Shown: positions 43,653 to 52,852, counted from the first letter of the stretch. The stretch: 64,000 nucleotides of DNA from Breoghania corrubedonensis (GCF_003053845.1 NZ_QAYG01000001.1:750078-814077), one strand, 5' to 3'. Translations and numbers: made by a program. The notes: a model not told the origin generated them from the sequence alone.

Positions 43653-44246
43653 ATGCAGGATTTGTTGGGTTTCGTTTTCGCCGGCCTCGCACTTACCGGA
43701 AGCCCGGGGCCGAATACGCTGAGCCTGGCCGCCGTGGGTGCGGCCTACGGGTTCAGGCGCGGCATTCTCTACATGGCCGGATTGTTCGTCGGCATGCTGA
43801 TCGTCATGGCGGTGATCGCCACCGGCGTTGGCGGGCTGATGCTGACCGTTCCGGGCGTGGCGCCGCTGGTGACCGCTCTGGCGGCGGTCTATTTCCTTTA
43901 TCTGGCCTTCAAGATCGCCACCGCGCCGCCGATCGACGCACCGGACCGGGAGCGCCGCGCGCCGTCGTTCCAGGGCGGGGTGTTCCTCTCGCTGGTCAAT
44001 CCGAAGGCCTATGCGGCGATGGCCGCGCTTTTCTCGGGCTTCCAGCTCTTTTCCGCCAGTACGGAACTCGACCTCACGGCCAAGATCATCGCCCTTGGCG
44101 CGATCATCGCCCTGGTCAACGCCCTGTGGCTTTCCGCAGGCTCCGCGCTGACCGCGCTTTTCCGGGACCCCACGGCCAGCCGCGCGATCAATATCGGCTT
44201 CGCCGTGCTGCTGCTGGCGTCCCTGGCCTTCGCGGTGCTGATCTAG
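43653..44246 (+). CDS. LysE/RhtB family amino acid exporter
   Basis: 197 aa, six hydrophobic segments. The N-terminus FVFAGLALTGSPGPNTLSL carries the family GPN motif, followed by GAAYGFRRGILYMAGLFVG and LVNPKAYAAMAALFSG. It begins after GGGGGAGGTTGG. LysE-type proteins export amino acids or homoserine lactones; the substrate is unknown. Confidence 0.88.
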   Translation: MQDLLGFVFAGLALTGSPGPNTLSLAAVGAAYGFRRGILYMAGLFVGMLIVMAVIATGVGGLMLTVPGVAPLVTALAAVYFLYLAFKIATAPPIDAPDRERRAPSFQGGVFLSLVNPKAYAAMAALFSGFQLFSASTELDLTAKIIALGAIIALVNALWLSAGSALTALFRDPTASRAINIGFAVLLLASLAFAVLI

Positions 44247-44255
44247 CGCGCTTTC

Positions 44256-44282
44256 CGATCAAACAACCGACCCGTTTGATCG
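44256..44282. terminator. Convergent terminator between LysE-type gene and cobM
   Basis: CGATCAAAC at 44256-44264 pairs perfectly with GTTTGATCG at 44274-44282 around a 9-nt loop. It sits between the stops of two converging transcripts. Confidence 0.65.
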
Positions 44283-44303
44283 ACAAGAATACGCTTCTGC
44301 TTT

Positions 44304-45080
44304 TCAGGCGGTCTTCTTGCGCTTGGGCCGCAATACGTGGACGTGATCGGCATCGTAAAGCGCGCTGTCGCGGAAATCCGCGTCGCGCGCGGCGAGCGCC
44401 GGACCCACGAAGACAAGCGCGGTGCGGGTGATCTTGGAGGCGCGCACCTTCTCGCGGATATCGCCGAGCGTGCCATGCAGGAAGGCCTGATCCGGCCAGC
44501 CGACGCGATAGGCGACGACCACCGGGCAATCGGCGCCGTAAAGGGGAACAAGCTGGCGTTCCACCTCGCGCAGGTTTCGAACCGAAAGATGGATCGCCAG
44601 CGTCGCCCCGGACTTGCCCAGCGTCGCCAGATCCTCGCCGTCGGGCATGGAGGAGGACTTCATCGCCGTGCGGGTGAGGATGATGGTCTGCGCCACTTCG
44701 GGAATAGTGAGTTCCATCTTCAAGGCCGCGGCAGCCGCCGCGAAGGCCGGCACGCCGGGCGTCACCTCGTAGGGGATGCCGGCCGCATCGAGCCGGCGCA
44801 TCTGTTCGGCGATGGCACCGTAGATCGAGGGATCGCCGGAATGGACGCGGGCGACATCGTGGCCAGCCGCATGCGCCATCTCGATTTCCGCGATGATCTC
44901 GTCGAGCGTCAGGGGGGCGGTGTCGAGCACACGGGCGCCTTCAGGGGCTTCCGCGACGATGGCCTCCGGCACCAGCGAGCCGGCATAGAGGCAGACCGGG
45001 CAGGCCCGGATCAGCTTCAGGCCGCGCACGGTTATGAGATCGGGATCGCCGGGCCCGGCGCCTATGAAATGGACGGTCAT
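44304..45080 (-). CDS. cobM: Precorrin-4/cobalt-precorrin-4 C11-methyltransferase
   Basis: 258 aa from MTVHFIGAGPGDPDLITVRG, the SAM-binding N-terminus of tetrapyrrole methylases. ARVHSGDPSIYGAIAEQMRR is the second conserved loop and PYEVTPGVPAFAAAAA the third, with QTIILTRT typical of CobM/CbiF. It is the last gene of the cobalamin operon, 5 bp after the cbiG-cobJ stop. Confidence 0.92.
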   Translation of the reverse strand: MTVHFIGAGPGDPDLITVRGLKLIRACPVCLYAGSLVPEAIVAEAPEGARVLDTAPLTLDEIIAEIEMAHAAGHDVARVHSGDPSIYGAIAEQMRRLDAAGIPYEVTPGVPAFAAAAAALKMELTIPEVAQTIILTRTAMKSSSMPDGEDLATLGKSGATLAIHLSVRNLREVERQLVPLYGADCPVVVAYRVGWPDQAFLHGTLGDIREKVRASKITRTALVFVGPALAARDADFRDSALYDADHVHVLRPKRKKTA

Positions 45081-45085
45081 GATGG

Positions 45086-46933
45086 TCAGGCTTCCTCTGC
45101 CGGGGCAGCGTGCTTGGCCGCATAGCCGCGCGGCGTGTAGACGTAGGGTGTGAGCGCGCCACGCGTTACGGCGCGCGTCGCCGTGGAGCCGACGAGGACG
45201 ATGGTCAGCATGTCGACCTCGTCGATCGCGAGGCCGCCCAGCGTCGTCACCCGCACCTCCTCGCCCGGCCGGCCGAGATTGCTCGCGAGCACCACGGGCG
45301 TTTCCGCGGGGCGGCGGCGCAGGAGGATCTCGCGGGCGCGCTCCAGCTGCGTGCGGCGGCGCTTGGAGACGGGATTGTAGAAGGCGACGACGAAATCGCC
45401 GGCGGCGGCCGCCGCGATACGCGCCTCGATGGTCTCCCACGGGGTGAGCAGGTCGGAGAGCGAGATGGTGCAGAAGTCGTGGCCGAGCGGCGCACCGACG
45501 CGCGCGGCGGCCGCCTGAAGAGCGGAGATGCCCGGGGTCATGACGATCTCCACCCGGCGCGCGGCATCGCTCACCCCGCCATCATCGCCCGGCCGGTCGA
45601 CAAGTTCATAGACAAGCGCACCCATGGCATAGATGCCGGCATCGCCAGAGGACACCAGCGCGACGTTACGCCCGGTGCCGGCGAGTTCTAGCGCGGCGCG
45701 CACCCGGTCCTCCTCCGCGCCCAGCGGATAGTCGTGGCGCTCCTTGCCGGCGATGGTCGAGGCGACGATATCGAGATAGAGCGAATAGCCCACGACCGCG
45801 TCTGCCTCGGCAAGGAACCGGCCGGCCTCCGGCGTGCGCCAGGCGGGCGCGCCGGGACCGATGCCGACAATGGAGAGCCGCCCGCGCGGACGGCCGATCC
45901 GGCGCCAGTCGACGAAGCCTTCGGCCCGCGCGATCGCCACGGTCGCGTTGGCGCTCTTGCGCTTTTCGATCACCAGCCGCCCGGCCGCGCCGACACCTGC
46001 GAGCGCCGCTGCCTCGGCCACCCCGTGGCAGCCGACCTCGGCGAAGACGACATCGGACGGGTTGGCCAGACGCGGCGTCTCCGCCTCCAGCGTGGCGGCG
46101 TCAAAGAGACGGAGCGGAACGCCGAGTTCTTCCGCCAAGAGGATCATCGCCGCCTCGTCCGCCTTGAGATCGAGGGTTGCCAGCGCCGCGATGGAACCGA
46201 GCGCGAGGTCAGCCTCGACAAGGGCGCCGAGAACGAGAGCGCGCATTTCCTCATACCCGCAATCACGCGCCGAGCCGATGCCGACGACGAGCGTCTTGGG
46301 GTGATAGACCAGCGTCTCGGAGTCGCCGGCGACCGGCTTCTCCGTGGCGATGAGGCGGACTTCCTTCATGCCCTTGGGCGGGGTGACGGATTCGCGGCGC
46401 CACAGGTCGCGCTGGTCGAGCCAGTGCGGCTCGCCCTCGATGAGCGGCGTCGCGCCGGCCAGAAGCGCCGCCATGACGGACTTGGCATCATCCGGGTTCG
46501 CAAGCCGCCAGCCCTTGGGCGGTTCGTCGAGGGCAACGCCCAGCACGCGGTCGCCGGCCGTGGTGACCGCCGCGGTGGAGCCGATGCGTGTCGCAATCTC
46601 GCGGGCGAGATCGTTGGCGCCGCGATGGCCGCCCAGCAGCGGCACCACATGGGCGCCGTCGGCGGAGACGGCAAGAACGGGCGATTCCTCGCGCTTGTCC
46701 TCCAGCATGTGGCCCAGCGCGCGGATGAGAATACCCGCAGCACACACACCGATGATCGGCGTGCGCGCGGCGAACAGCGTGCGGATGTGCTCGCTCGTAT
46801 CCTCGAAGGTGAGATCGGCGGCCATGATGCGACCGGAAAGACCGTGCACACGCCCGCCAATGGCGCCCGCGATACGGCGCGCGGCGTTCATGCCCGACGG
46901 GCTCAGGACGATGATTGCGGCGCGAGACTCCAC
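45086..46933 (-). CDS. cobJ: CbiG-CobJ fusion: cobalt-precorrin-5A hydrolase and precorrin-3B C17-methyltransferase
   Basis: 615 aa starting at GTG (MESRAAIIVLSPSG). Residues 1-130 are the CbiG N-terminal region (IRTLFAARTPIIGVCAAGIL, VPLLGGHRGANDLA). About 215-340 is the CobE/CbiG C-domain (LVVGIGSARDCGYEEM, FAEVGCHGVAEAAAL). From about 360 a complete CobJ/CbiH methylase follows (RLSIVGIGPGAPAWRTPEA, LVSSGDAGIYAMGAL). CbiG opens the delta-lactone and CobJ methylates C17 with ring contraction. The start overlaps cobI by 31 bp. Confidence 0.9.
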   Translation of the reverse strand: MESRAAIIVLSPSGMNAARRIAGAIGGRVHGLSGRIMAADLTFEDTSEHIRTLFAARTPIIGVCAAGILIRALGHMLEDKREESPVLAVSADGAHVVPLLGGHRGANDLAREIATRIGSTAAVTTAGDRVLGVALDEPPKGWRLANPDDAKSVMAALLAGATPLIEGEPHWLDQRDLWRRESVTPPKGMKEVRLIATEKPVAGDSETLVYHPKTLVVGIGSARDCGYEEMRALVLGALVEADLALGSIAALATLDLKADEAAMILLAEELGVPLRLFDAATLEAETPRLANPSDVVFAEVGCHGVAEAAALAGVGAAGRLVIEKRKSANATVAIARAEGFVDWRRIGRPRGRLSIVGIGPGAPAWRTPEAGRFLAEADAVVGYSLYLDIVASTIAGKERHDYPLGAEEDRVRAALELAGTGRNVALVSSGDAGIYAMGALVYELVDRPGDDGGVSDAARRVEIVMTPGISALQAAAARVGAPLGHDFCTISLSDLLTPWETIEARIAAAAAGDFVVAFYNPVSKRRRTQLERAREILLRRRPAETPVVLASNLGRPGEEVRVTTLGGLAIDEVDMLTIVLVGSTATRAVTRGALTPYVYTPRGYAAKHAAPAEEA

Positions 46934-47628
46934 GGCTCGTCTCCCTTGTAGATGAGGATCATCGAGAAATAGGGCGCCTCATCGCCCGCAACGTCAACCA
47001 GAGGCATGACCTGCTGGTTGGCGAGCGTAGCGCGGGCGACGTAGCCGGCCTTTTCCGTCAGTCCCAGTTCCTCCACAAGCCGGCGCACCTTCGCGAAATG
47101 GCGCCCGACCTTGATGATTGCGGCAGCGTCACATTCGACAAGTCTCGCACGCAGGGCCGCCTCGTCAAGCGGGGCGGGGATGACCGCGAAATGGTCGTTG
47201 CGCGCCGCCAGCGGGCGGCCAAGCGCCGACGCGCAGGCGGTCAGCGAGGTGACGCCCGGCACGATTTCGCAAGCGTGGAGCGGGGCGAGCCGCTCGAAGA
47301 GATACATGAACGAGCCGTAGAAGAACGGGTCGCCCTCGCACAGGACCACCACGTCGCGCCCGGAATCGAGATGCCCGCCGATCTCGGCGGCCGCACCGTC
47401 ATAGACCTCGCGGGCTGGAAACCGCTCCGAGCGCATGGGCACGACGATGGGGATTTCGATCGCTCCGGCGGGAATGAAGCCGGCGGCGATCGAACGGGCG
47501 AAGCTCTCGCCTGTATCGGGTGCGGGATAGGCGATGACGGCCGCTCCCGATATCAGCCGGTGCGCCTTCAAGGTGATGAGGTCGGGATCGCCGGGACCGA
47601 CGCCGACGCCGTAGAGCGTTCCGCTCAT
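46903..47628 (-). CDS. cobI: Precorrin-2 C20-methyltransferase
   Basis: 241 aa. MSGTLYGVGVGPGDPDLITL is the SAM-binding N-terminus, LCEGDPFFYGSFMYLFERL the CobI/CbiL-type loop and CEIVPGVTSLTACASALGR the third. It methylates precorrin-2 at C20. It overlaps cobL by 4 bp and cbiG-cobJ by 31 bp. Confidence 0.92.
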   Translation of the reverse strand: MSGTLYGVGVGPGDPDLITLKAHRLISGAAVIAYPAPDTGESFARSIAAGFIPAGAIEIPIVVPMRSERFPAREVYDGAAAEIGGHLDSGRDVVVLCEGDPFFYGSFMYLFERLAPLHACEIVPGVTSLTACASALGRPLAARNDHFAVIPAPLDEAALRARLVECDAAAIIKVGRHFAKVRRLVEELGLTEKAGYVARATLANQQVMPLVDVAGDEAPYFSMILIYKGDEPWSLAPQSSS

Positions 47629-48839
47629 GAATCATATCCCCGAGATTTGACAAGCGACCATTGGGTGACCGGCATGGCCGGTCGCCAACCGGTCAGGCTG
47701 CCCACGGCCGAGGCGCGGGAAACGGCGAGGCGCACGAGATCGCCGCCGTGGCTTGCGTGAAGCGCCAGCAGGATCGCCTCGCTTTCGAGTGTCACCGCAT
47801 TGGCGACAAGCCTGCCGCCCGGCTTCAGCGCCGCGAAAGACGCTTCGAAAACAGCCTTAGAAAGTCCGCCGCCGATGAAGATCGCATCAGGTGCGCGAAG
47901 GTCTTCAAGGGCATCGGGCGCCGTGCCGTCCCGGATATCGAGATCGGGAACGCCGAGGGCGAGCGCGTTTTCCGCCATGATGGCACGGCGATCCGCGCGC
48001 GGCTCGATGGCGATGGCGTGCGCCCGGGGTGCGGCGCGCATCCATTCGATGGCGACGGAACCGCAGCCCGCGCCGATATCCCACAGGAGAGCATCGGGCA
48101 AAGGCATGAGCCTCGCGAGCGTCAGCGCGCGGACCTCGCGCTTGGTCATCTTGCCATCGTGCCGGAAGGCCTCGTCGGGCAGACCCGGCACGCGCGGCAG
48201 AAGCAGCGCATCGGACCCCGCGACGCATTCGATGGCCAGCGTGTGCAGCGGCGCGACGTCGAAATCCCAGTCGCGCGCGAGACCCTCAACGCGTCGCTCG
48301 CTCGGGCCGCCCAGATGTTCGAGCGCGACCAGCGGACTGTCGCCATAGCCGGCGTCTGTCAGCATCGCGGCGACGGTGCGCGGGCTATCGGCGACGGTCA
48401 GCGCCAGAATGCGGGCGCCGGGTACGAGCGCCAGCTTGAGACGTTCCGCCGGGCGGCCATGGAGGGTGACCGTCTCCACCTCGGCCAGCGGCCAGCCCAT
48501 GCGGGCGGCGGCAAGCTGGAAGGCGGACGGCGCGGGCAACACGCGCATTTGATCGGCCGGGATACGGCGGGCAAGCGTCGCGCCGATGCCGAACCACATA
48601 GGATCGCCGGTCGCGAGCACGACGACGCGCCGGCCGCGCGATGCCTCGATCTCGTCGAGCCCGGCGGCAAGCGGCGACGGCCACGGGCGTTTTTCCGCGC
48701 TCACGGATCCGGCCAGGTCCAGGTGGCGCCGGCCGCCATAGACGATTTCGGCGTCCGCGAGAAGACGACGCGCGACAGCGGATACCCCGTCGACACCATC
48801 CTCACCGAGGCCGATCACGGTGAGCCAGGGCGCCGTCAT
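47625..48839 (-). CDS. cobL: Precorrin-6Y C5,15-methyltransferase (decarboxylating), CbiE-CbiT fusion
   Basis: 404 aa. The N-half CbiE part has WLTVIGLGEDGVDGVSAVAR and VVVLATGDPMWFGIGATLAR. The C-half CbiT part has TKREVRALTLARLMP and LLWDIGAGCGSVAIEWMRA, followed by DAIFIGGGLSKAVFEASF. The fused enzyme adds methyls at C5 and C15 and removes the C12 acetate carboxyl. Overlaps of 4 bp on both sides show coupling. Confidence 0.93.
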   Translation of the reverse strand: MTAPWLTVIGLGEDGVDGVSAVARRLLADAEIVYGGRRHLDLAGSVSAEKRPWPSPLAAGLDEIEASRGRRVVVLATGDPMWFGIGATLARRIPADQMRVLPAPSAFQLAAARMGWPLAEVETVTLHGRPAERLKLALVPGARILALTVADSPRTVAAMLTDAGYGDSPLVALEHLGGPSERRVEGLARDWDFDVAPLHTLAIECVAGSDALLLPRVPGLPDEAFRHDGKMTKREVRALTLARLMPLPDALLWDIGAGCGSVAIEWMRAAPRAHAIAIEPRADRRAIMAENALALGVPDLDIRDGTAPDALEDLRAPDAIFIGGGLSKAVFEASFAALKPGGRLVANAVTLESEAILLALHASHGGDLVRLAVSRASAVGSLTGWRPAMPVTQWSLVKSRGYDS

Positions 48840-49072
48840 TTACCCCCCATCCGGAAGGGCTTGCGCGGCTTTTCCTCGTCGAGCGCACGCGGCACCGCAT
48901 CGCCCACAGCGTCGTGGGAGCGCGTTGCGCGCGCCCGCGACTGCGTATCAGCCGCATCGTCGGCCGGCGCGCCGCCATGCGACAGAAACCCGCGCGAACG
49001 CAAGCCCGGCTTCGCGGGTGCCTGTTTCGCGACGTTCCCGCGTGGCACCGGTGCGTTGTCCTTACCCTTCAT
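48836..49072 (-). CDS. Unknown 78-aa basic protein within the cobalamin operon
   Basis: Not recognised. MKGKDNAPVPRGNVAKQAPA begins a low-complexity, Lys/Arg/Ala/Pro-rich, probably disordered protein ending PRKPFRMGGK. No Cys, no membrane segment. Its start overlaps the cobH stop by 4 bp and its stop overlaps the cobL start by 4 bp, the same ATGA coupling used by the rest of the operon, which is the main evidence that it is translated. It may simply relay ribosomes between cobH and cobL or be a small accessory protein. Confidence 0.55.
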   Translation of the reverse strand: MKGKDNAPVPRGNVAKQAPAKPGLRSRGFLSHGGAPADDAADTQSRARATRSHDAVGDAVPRALDEEKPRKPFRMGGK

Positions 49073-49710
49073 CGCGCGGTTTCCTCGACCAGGCCGGCCG
49101 AGACCGCATTGACGGCGGCGGCAGCCATGGCCGAGCCTCCGCGCCTGCCGTGAACGGTCGCGAAGGGAACGCCGCGCGGATTTGCGGCAAGCTCCGCCTT
49201 CGATTCCGCGGCGCCGACAAAGCCGACCGGAAACGCGAGGATCGCCGCAGGCTTCGGCCAGCCGTCATCAAGACAGGCCAGCAGGTGAAAGAGTGCGGTG
49301 GGCGCGTTGCCGATGACGACAACAGCCCCTTCCACACGATGCCGCCACAGCTCCACGGCGGCGGCGGTGCGCGTCGTGCCCTCGCGAATGGCGAGGCCGG
49401 GCACCCGTTCGTCATCCAGCGTGCAGACGATTTCGTTTCCGCAAAGGCGACTGGCGATGATGCCGGAGGCGACCATTTTCGTGTCGCACAGGATCGGCTT
49501 GCCCGCTTCGATCGCGGAATGGGCGCAGGCGACAACGTCCCCGGACGCCTCGAAATCCTCGATCAGATCGACCATGCCGCATGCGTGGATCAGGCGGATA
49601 GCGAGCGGCTGGAGGTCGGGAGCCAGCCTGTCGATCGGCGCCTCGGCGCGAATGGTCGCGAAGGAGGCGGCGTAGATCGCCCCCGGATCGCGTTCGTAGT
49701 GGAGCGTCAC
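49069..49710 (-). CDS. cobH: Precorrin-8X methylmutase
   Basis: 213 aa. The catalytic His lies in AIRLIHACGMVD near residue 43. KPILCDTKMVASGI and VVVIGNAPTALFHLLACL are the CobH/CbiC signature regions. It moves a methyl from C11 to C12 to give hydrogenobyrinate or cobyrinate. Overlaps with cbiX and the small ORF are 4 bp each. Confidence 0.93.
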   Translation of the reverse strand: MTLHYERDPGAIYAASFATIRAEAPIDRLAPDLQPLAIRLIHACGMVDLIEDFEASGDVVACAHSAIEAGKPILCDTKMVASGIIASRLCGNEIVCTLDDERVPGLAIREGTTRTAAAVELWRHRVEGAVVVIGNAPTALFHLLACLDDGWPKPAAILAFPVGFVGAAESKAELAANPRGVPFATVHGRRGGSAMAAAAVNAVSAGLVEETAR

Positions 49711-50759
49711 GCTCCCTCTCCCTGTTTCATGCTGCGCGGCCCCAGCGGGTGGTCGGCATGAGGATATGGATGGTGGTGGTGGTCATGGCCATCGCCGTGC
49801 CCATCGCCGTGCCCATCGCCGTGTTCGTGACCGTGATGATGATGGTGATGATCTTCACCATGGTCATGATGGTGATCGTGACCGCCGCCGATGCCTTCCA
49901 CGTGATGGTGGTGACTTTCCTGTGGCAGGCCGATCTCCGCCTCGAAACCGAGCACCTGTTCGCGGTACTTGCAAAGCTGACAATTCATCACATTGGCCCC
50001 TTCGAGAATCTCGCGGACCCGCTCCGCCATCGTGTCGATGACGAGCGGGTGGTCGTTGAGATAGGGGGCCTTGATGAACTCGATATCGGGATGACGGGCC
50101 GCGACCTTGTCGGTGTAGTCGTAGATGCGCTTCACCAGAATGCCGGTGAAGAGGAAATACGGGAAGACGATGATACGGCGGTAGCCAAGCTTTGCCGCGT
50201 GTTCCAGCCCCGGCTCGACCAGCGGAAAGGTGACGCCGGAATAGCATGTCTCGCCCCAGCCGAAGCCCATGCCTTCCCACAGGAGCCGCATGACCTTGGC
50301 GACGTTGGAATTGGCGTCGGGATCGGACGCGCCGCGCCCCACCACCATCAGCAGCGTCTCATGCGCCGGCACATCGCCGCCCGCCACCTCGATCGCCTCC
50401 CGTATACGGGCGGAGGCGGCGCGCACCATGCGGGTATCGACGGCCAGTTCGCGACCGTAGTCTATGCGCATTTCGGGATGCTGCGCCTGATAGGTGTTGA
50501 GCACGGAAGGGATGTCGTTCTTGGCATGACCGGCGGCAAACAGCATGCCCGGCACGGCCAGAACCCGCGTGCAGCCGGCGGCGCGCAGATTGTCGAGGCC
50601 GGTGCGAATGATCGGGGTCGCGAATTCCAGGTAACCGTAATCGACCGGCCAGTCGGGGAAATGCGCGCGCAGGCGCTCGGCCAGCACGGCGAATTCGGCA
50701 ACGGCGTTCTCGTCGCGGCTGCCATGGCCGCAGATCATCAGCCCGAGTTTGTCGCTCAT
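49707..50759 (-). CDS. cbiX: Sirohydrochlorin cobaltochelatase CbiX, long form with Fe-S motif and His-rich tail
   Basis: 350 aa from MSDKLGLMICGHGSRDENAV after GGAGGCGAC. Two chelatase halves are present: GHGSRD with AGHAKNDIPSVLN, and VGRGASDPDANSNVAKVM with VFPYFLFTGIL. Then MNCQLCKYRE, a CxxC as in Fe-S-binding CbiX. The last 70 residues are a His/Asp/Gly tail (HHHHVEGIGGGHDHHHDHGE) partly encoded by three copies of a 12-mer at about 49784-49826. It inserts cobalt into sirohydrochlorin, and the tail may store or deliver metal. The much longer upstream frame is the riboswitch leader and not coding. Confidence 0.9.
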   Translation of the reverse strand: MSDKLGLMICGHGSRDENAVAEFAVLAERLRAHFPDWPVDYGYLEFATPIIRTGLDNLRAAGCTRVLAVPGMLFAAGHAKNDIPSVLNTYQAQHPEMRIDYGRELAVDTRMVRAASARIREAIEVAGGDVPAHETLLMVVGRGASDPDANSNVAKVMRLLWEGMGFGWGETCYSGVTFPLVEPGLEHAAKLGYRRIIVFPYFLFTGILVKRIYDYTDKVAARHPDIEFIKAPYLNDHPLVIDTMAERVREILEGANVMNCQLCKYREQVLGFEAEIGLPQESHHHHVEGIGGGHDHHHDHGEDHHHHHHGHEHGDGHGDGHGDGHDHHHHPYPHADHPLGPRSMKQGEGA

Positions 50760-50833
50760 AGTGTCGCCTCCGCGCGGCGGCTCGGGGCCTGCGCGAAAAA
50801 GGCTTGGAAAATCGAGGTGCGTCTTGCCATGAA

Positions 50834-51010
50834 GGCCTCCCGCTTCTGTTGGTCCAACGTCCGCGAGGGCGTGCGGGCATTCTTCGCGACCGTTTCCGAA
50901 TCGCAAAGCTGCTCTCAGCGCCGAACGGCTCCGGGATTGATCCCCTGCTTGGGTCGATCGCACCGGACTCGCTTTCAGTCCCTTGCGGGACGCCGTCCTG
51001 TTGCGGCGCA
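50834..51010 (-). promoter_or_regulatory. Probable cobalamin riboswitch
   Basis: On the minus strand, GACGGCGTCCCGCAAGGGAC leads into CTGAAAGCGAGTCCGGTGCGA (50969-50958), with CCCGGAGCCG near 50934-50925. These match the GGTGCC...GGGAA-CCGGTGCGA...CCGGAGCTG core of cobalamin riboswitches, with an extended P6 hairpin. The 3' part GGACCAACAGAAGCGGGAGG (near 50855-50836) sits where the B12 box lies and is a divergent version of it. The AUG of cbiX is about 75 nt downstream. Gene context is strongly supportive; the classical B12 box is not exact. Confidence 0.65.
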
Positions 51011-51241
51011 ACGCTAGCGGAGGTGACGGCCGCAATCAATCGCCGTCAGGCGGCGCCCGACACGGAGCCGATTGCCGGAGGCTTGAGGCTCCCGCGTTCC
51101 CGGGAGCATCCCGCCGGATTTTTCCCGCCCCGCCCACATCTGTGGCAATTTCATACCCGCTGGCGGTTGCATCGGCGCCGCGGAACGTCACATACAAGGT
51201 GAACGCTTCGCCGCACGCTGCCTCATCGACAGGGAAAATTC

Positions 51242-52171
51242 ATGTCGCTCAGAGTCGTCTTCATGGGTACGCCGGACTTTTCCGTACCCACCCTCATGGA
51301 AATCATCGGCCAGGGCCACGAAGTCGTCGCCTGCTACACTCAGCCGCCACGACCGGCGGGACGCGGCATGGAAGAACGGCCCTCCCCCGTCGAGGTCAAG
51401 GCGGAAGCGTTTCACATTCCCGTCTACACGCCACGCACACTGAAAAGCCCGATCGAGCGGGAAAGTTTCCTGTCGCACGAGGCGGATGTCGCCGTCGTCG
51501 TCGCCTACGGACTGATCCTGCCGAGGGACGTCCTGATCGCGCCCGTCCATGGCTGCCTCAACCTGCATGCCTCGCTGCTGCCGCGCTGGCGGGGAGCGGC
51601 GCCCATCAACCGCGCGATCATGGCCGGCGATACGGAAACGGGCGTGGAGGTCATGCGGATGGAGGAAGGGCTCGATACCGGGCCCGTCTGCATGGCGGAA
51701 AAAATGGCGATCGGTCCCGACATGACGGCGGGCGAACTGCACGACGCGCTTTCCCGGCTCGGCGCCGATCTTGTCGGCCGCGCTCTGGCGGCCCTGTCGC
51801 GCGGCGCGCTTGGCGCGGAGCCGCAATCGCAAGAGGGCGTCACCTACGCCAGCAAGATTTCCAAGGACGAGACGCGGATCGACTGGTCGCGCCCGGCGGC
51901 CGAGGTTCATAATCACATTCGCGGGCTCTCGCCGTTTCCCGGTGCGTGGTGCGAAGTCCCGCGCGGCGAAAATACGGAACGCGTCAAGGTACTGCGCAGC
52001 ACCGCTGCGGCGGGTTCGGGCAAGCCGGGCGAAGTGCTGGACGCGATGACGATCGCCTGCGGCGAGGGCGCAGTCCGGCTCACCCAGGTGCAGCGCGCCG
52101 GCAAGCGACCGATGGACGCGCAGGAGTTCCTGCGCGGCTCGCGGATCGAGCCGGGCACGATCCTGCCCTGA
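51242..52171 (+). CDS. fmt: Methionyl-tRNA formyltransferase
   Basis: 309 aa. [14 protein letters not shown] starts the Rossmann-like domain. [20 protein letters not shown] with the following GDTETGV carries the catalytic Asn, His and Asp. The OB-like C-domain has [16 protein letters not shown]. It formylates initiator Met-tRNA. Its usual partner def lies about 10.5 kb away at 62655. Confidence 0.95.
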   Translation: MSLRVVFMGTPDFSVPTLMEIIGQGHEVVACYTQPPRPAGRGMEERPSPVEVKAEAFHIPVYTPRTLKSPIERESFLSHEADVAVVVAYGLILPRDVLIAPVHGCLNLHASLLPRWRGAAPINRAIMAGDTETGVEVMRMEEGLDTGPVCMAEKMAIGPDMTAGELHDALSRLGADLVGRALAALSRGALGAEPQSQEGVTYASKISKDETRIDWSRPAAEVHNHIRGLSPFPGAWCEVPRGENTERVKVLRSTAAAGSGKPGEVLDAMTIACGEGAVRLTQVQRAGKRPMDAQEFLRGSRIEPGTILP

Positions 52172-52240
52172 TCTTGCGGCAAGGCAATCCGATCCCAAGA
52201 GCTTCGAACCAAGCATCTTCAAATCAAGCGAGGCAAGCAT

Positions 52241-52783
52241 ATGAGCGAGCCCACCCCCCGGGCGACAACCCCGGCCAACCTCACGTTCCGGCCCGTCGGG
52301 CCCAATGATGCCGTTCTCATCGGCAGACTGGTCGGAGAAGCCTTCGAACGTGACAACGAGGCGCGCCTGGTCGGTGCCCTGCGCATCAGCGACGATCTCG
52401 TTCTGGAACTGGTCGCCAGTGACGGCGCCAACATTCTCGGCCATGTGGTGTTTTCCCGGGCCACGGTGAGCGAGGGCGACACCGGGCTCGAGATCGCGAT
52501 CCTGGCGCCGCTGTCGGTGCGACCGGACATGCAGCGCGCCGGCATCGGCTCGGCGCTGGTGAAAGAGGCACTGGAGCGGCTGAAGCGCGAGGATATCGAC
52601 CTCGTGGTGGTGGTCGGCGATCCCGCCTACTTCACCCGGTTCGGCTTTTCCGCCGGGCTCGGGGAGAAATTCGATACGCCATGGGCGGGGCCGAACTTCC
52701 TGGCGATGGAACTGAAGGAAGGAACCTCGGACCGGTTGCCGGCAACGCTCACCTTCGCCGCACCGCTGACGGCGGTCGATTAG
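52241..52783 (+). CDS. GNAT family N-acetyltransferase
   Basis: 180 aa. The acetyl-CoA-binding motif is LAPLSVRPDMQRAGIGSALV (Q-R-x-G-x-G/A), followed by VVGDPAYFTRFGF, which is typical of YhbS-like GNAT proteins. It lies 69 bp after fmt on the same strand. The acceptor substrate is unknown. Confidence 0.87.
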   Translation: MSEPTPRATTPANLTFRPVGPNDAVLIGRLVGEAFERDNEARLVGALRISDDLVLELVASDGANILGHVVFSRATVSEGDTGLEIAILAPLSVRPDMQRAGIGSALVKEALERLKREDIDLVVVVGDPAYFTRFGFSAGLGEKFDTPWAGPNFLAMELKEGTSDRLPATLTFAAPLTAVD

Positions 52784-52852
52784 GGTGCTTTCGCACCGTC
52801 GGGGAATAATGTCCGTATTGTGGCAAGTGTCGCGGTGCTCTAGCTTCGCGCC

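Noticed and set aside
49784-49826. Short tandem repeats as a possible CRISPR-like array
   Set aside because: They are 12-bp repeats coding for the Gly-His-Asp tail of CbiX, without spacers.
50760-51035. N-terminal extension of CbiX by about 92 codons
   Set aside because: The stretch is the riboswitch leader; the internal ATG has a strong ribosome site and fits CbiX family length.
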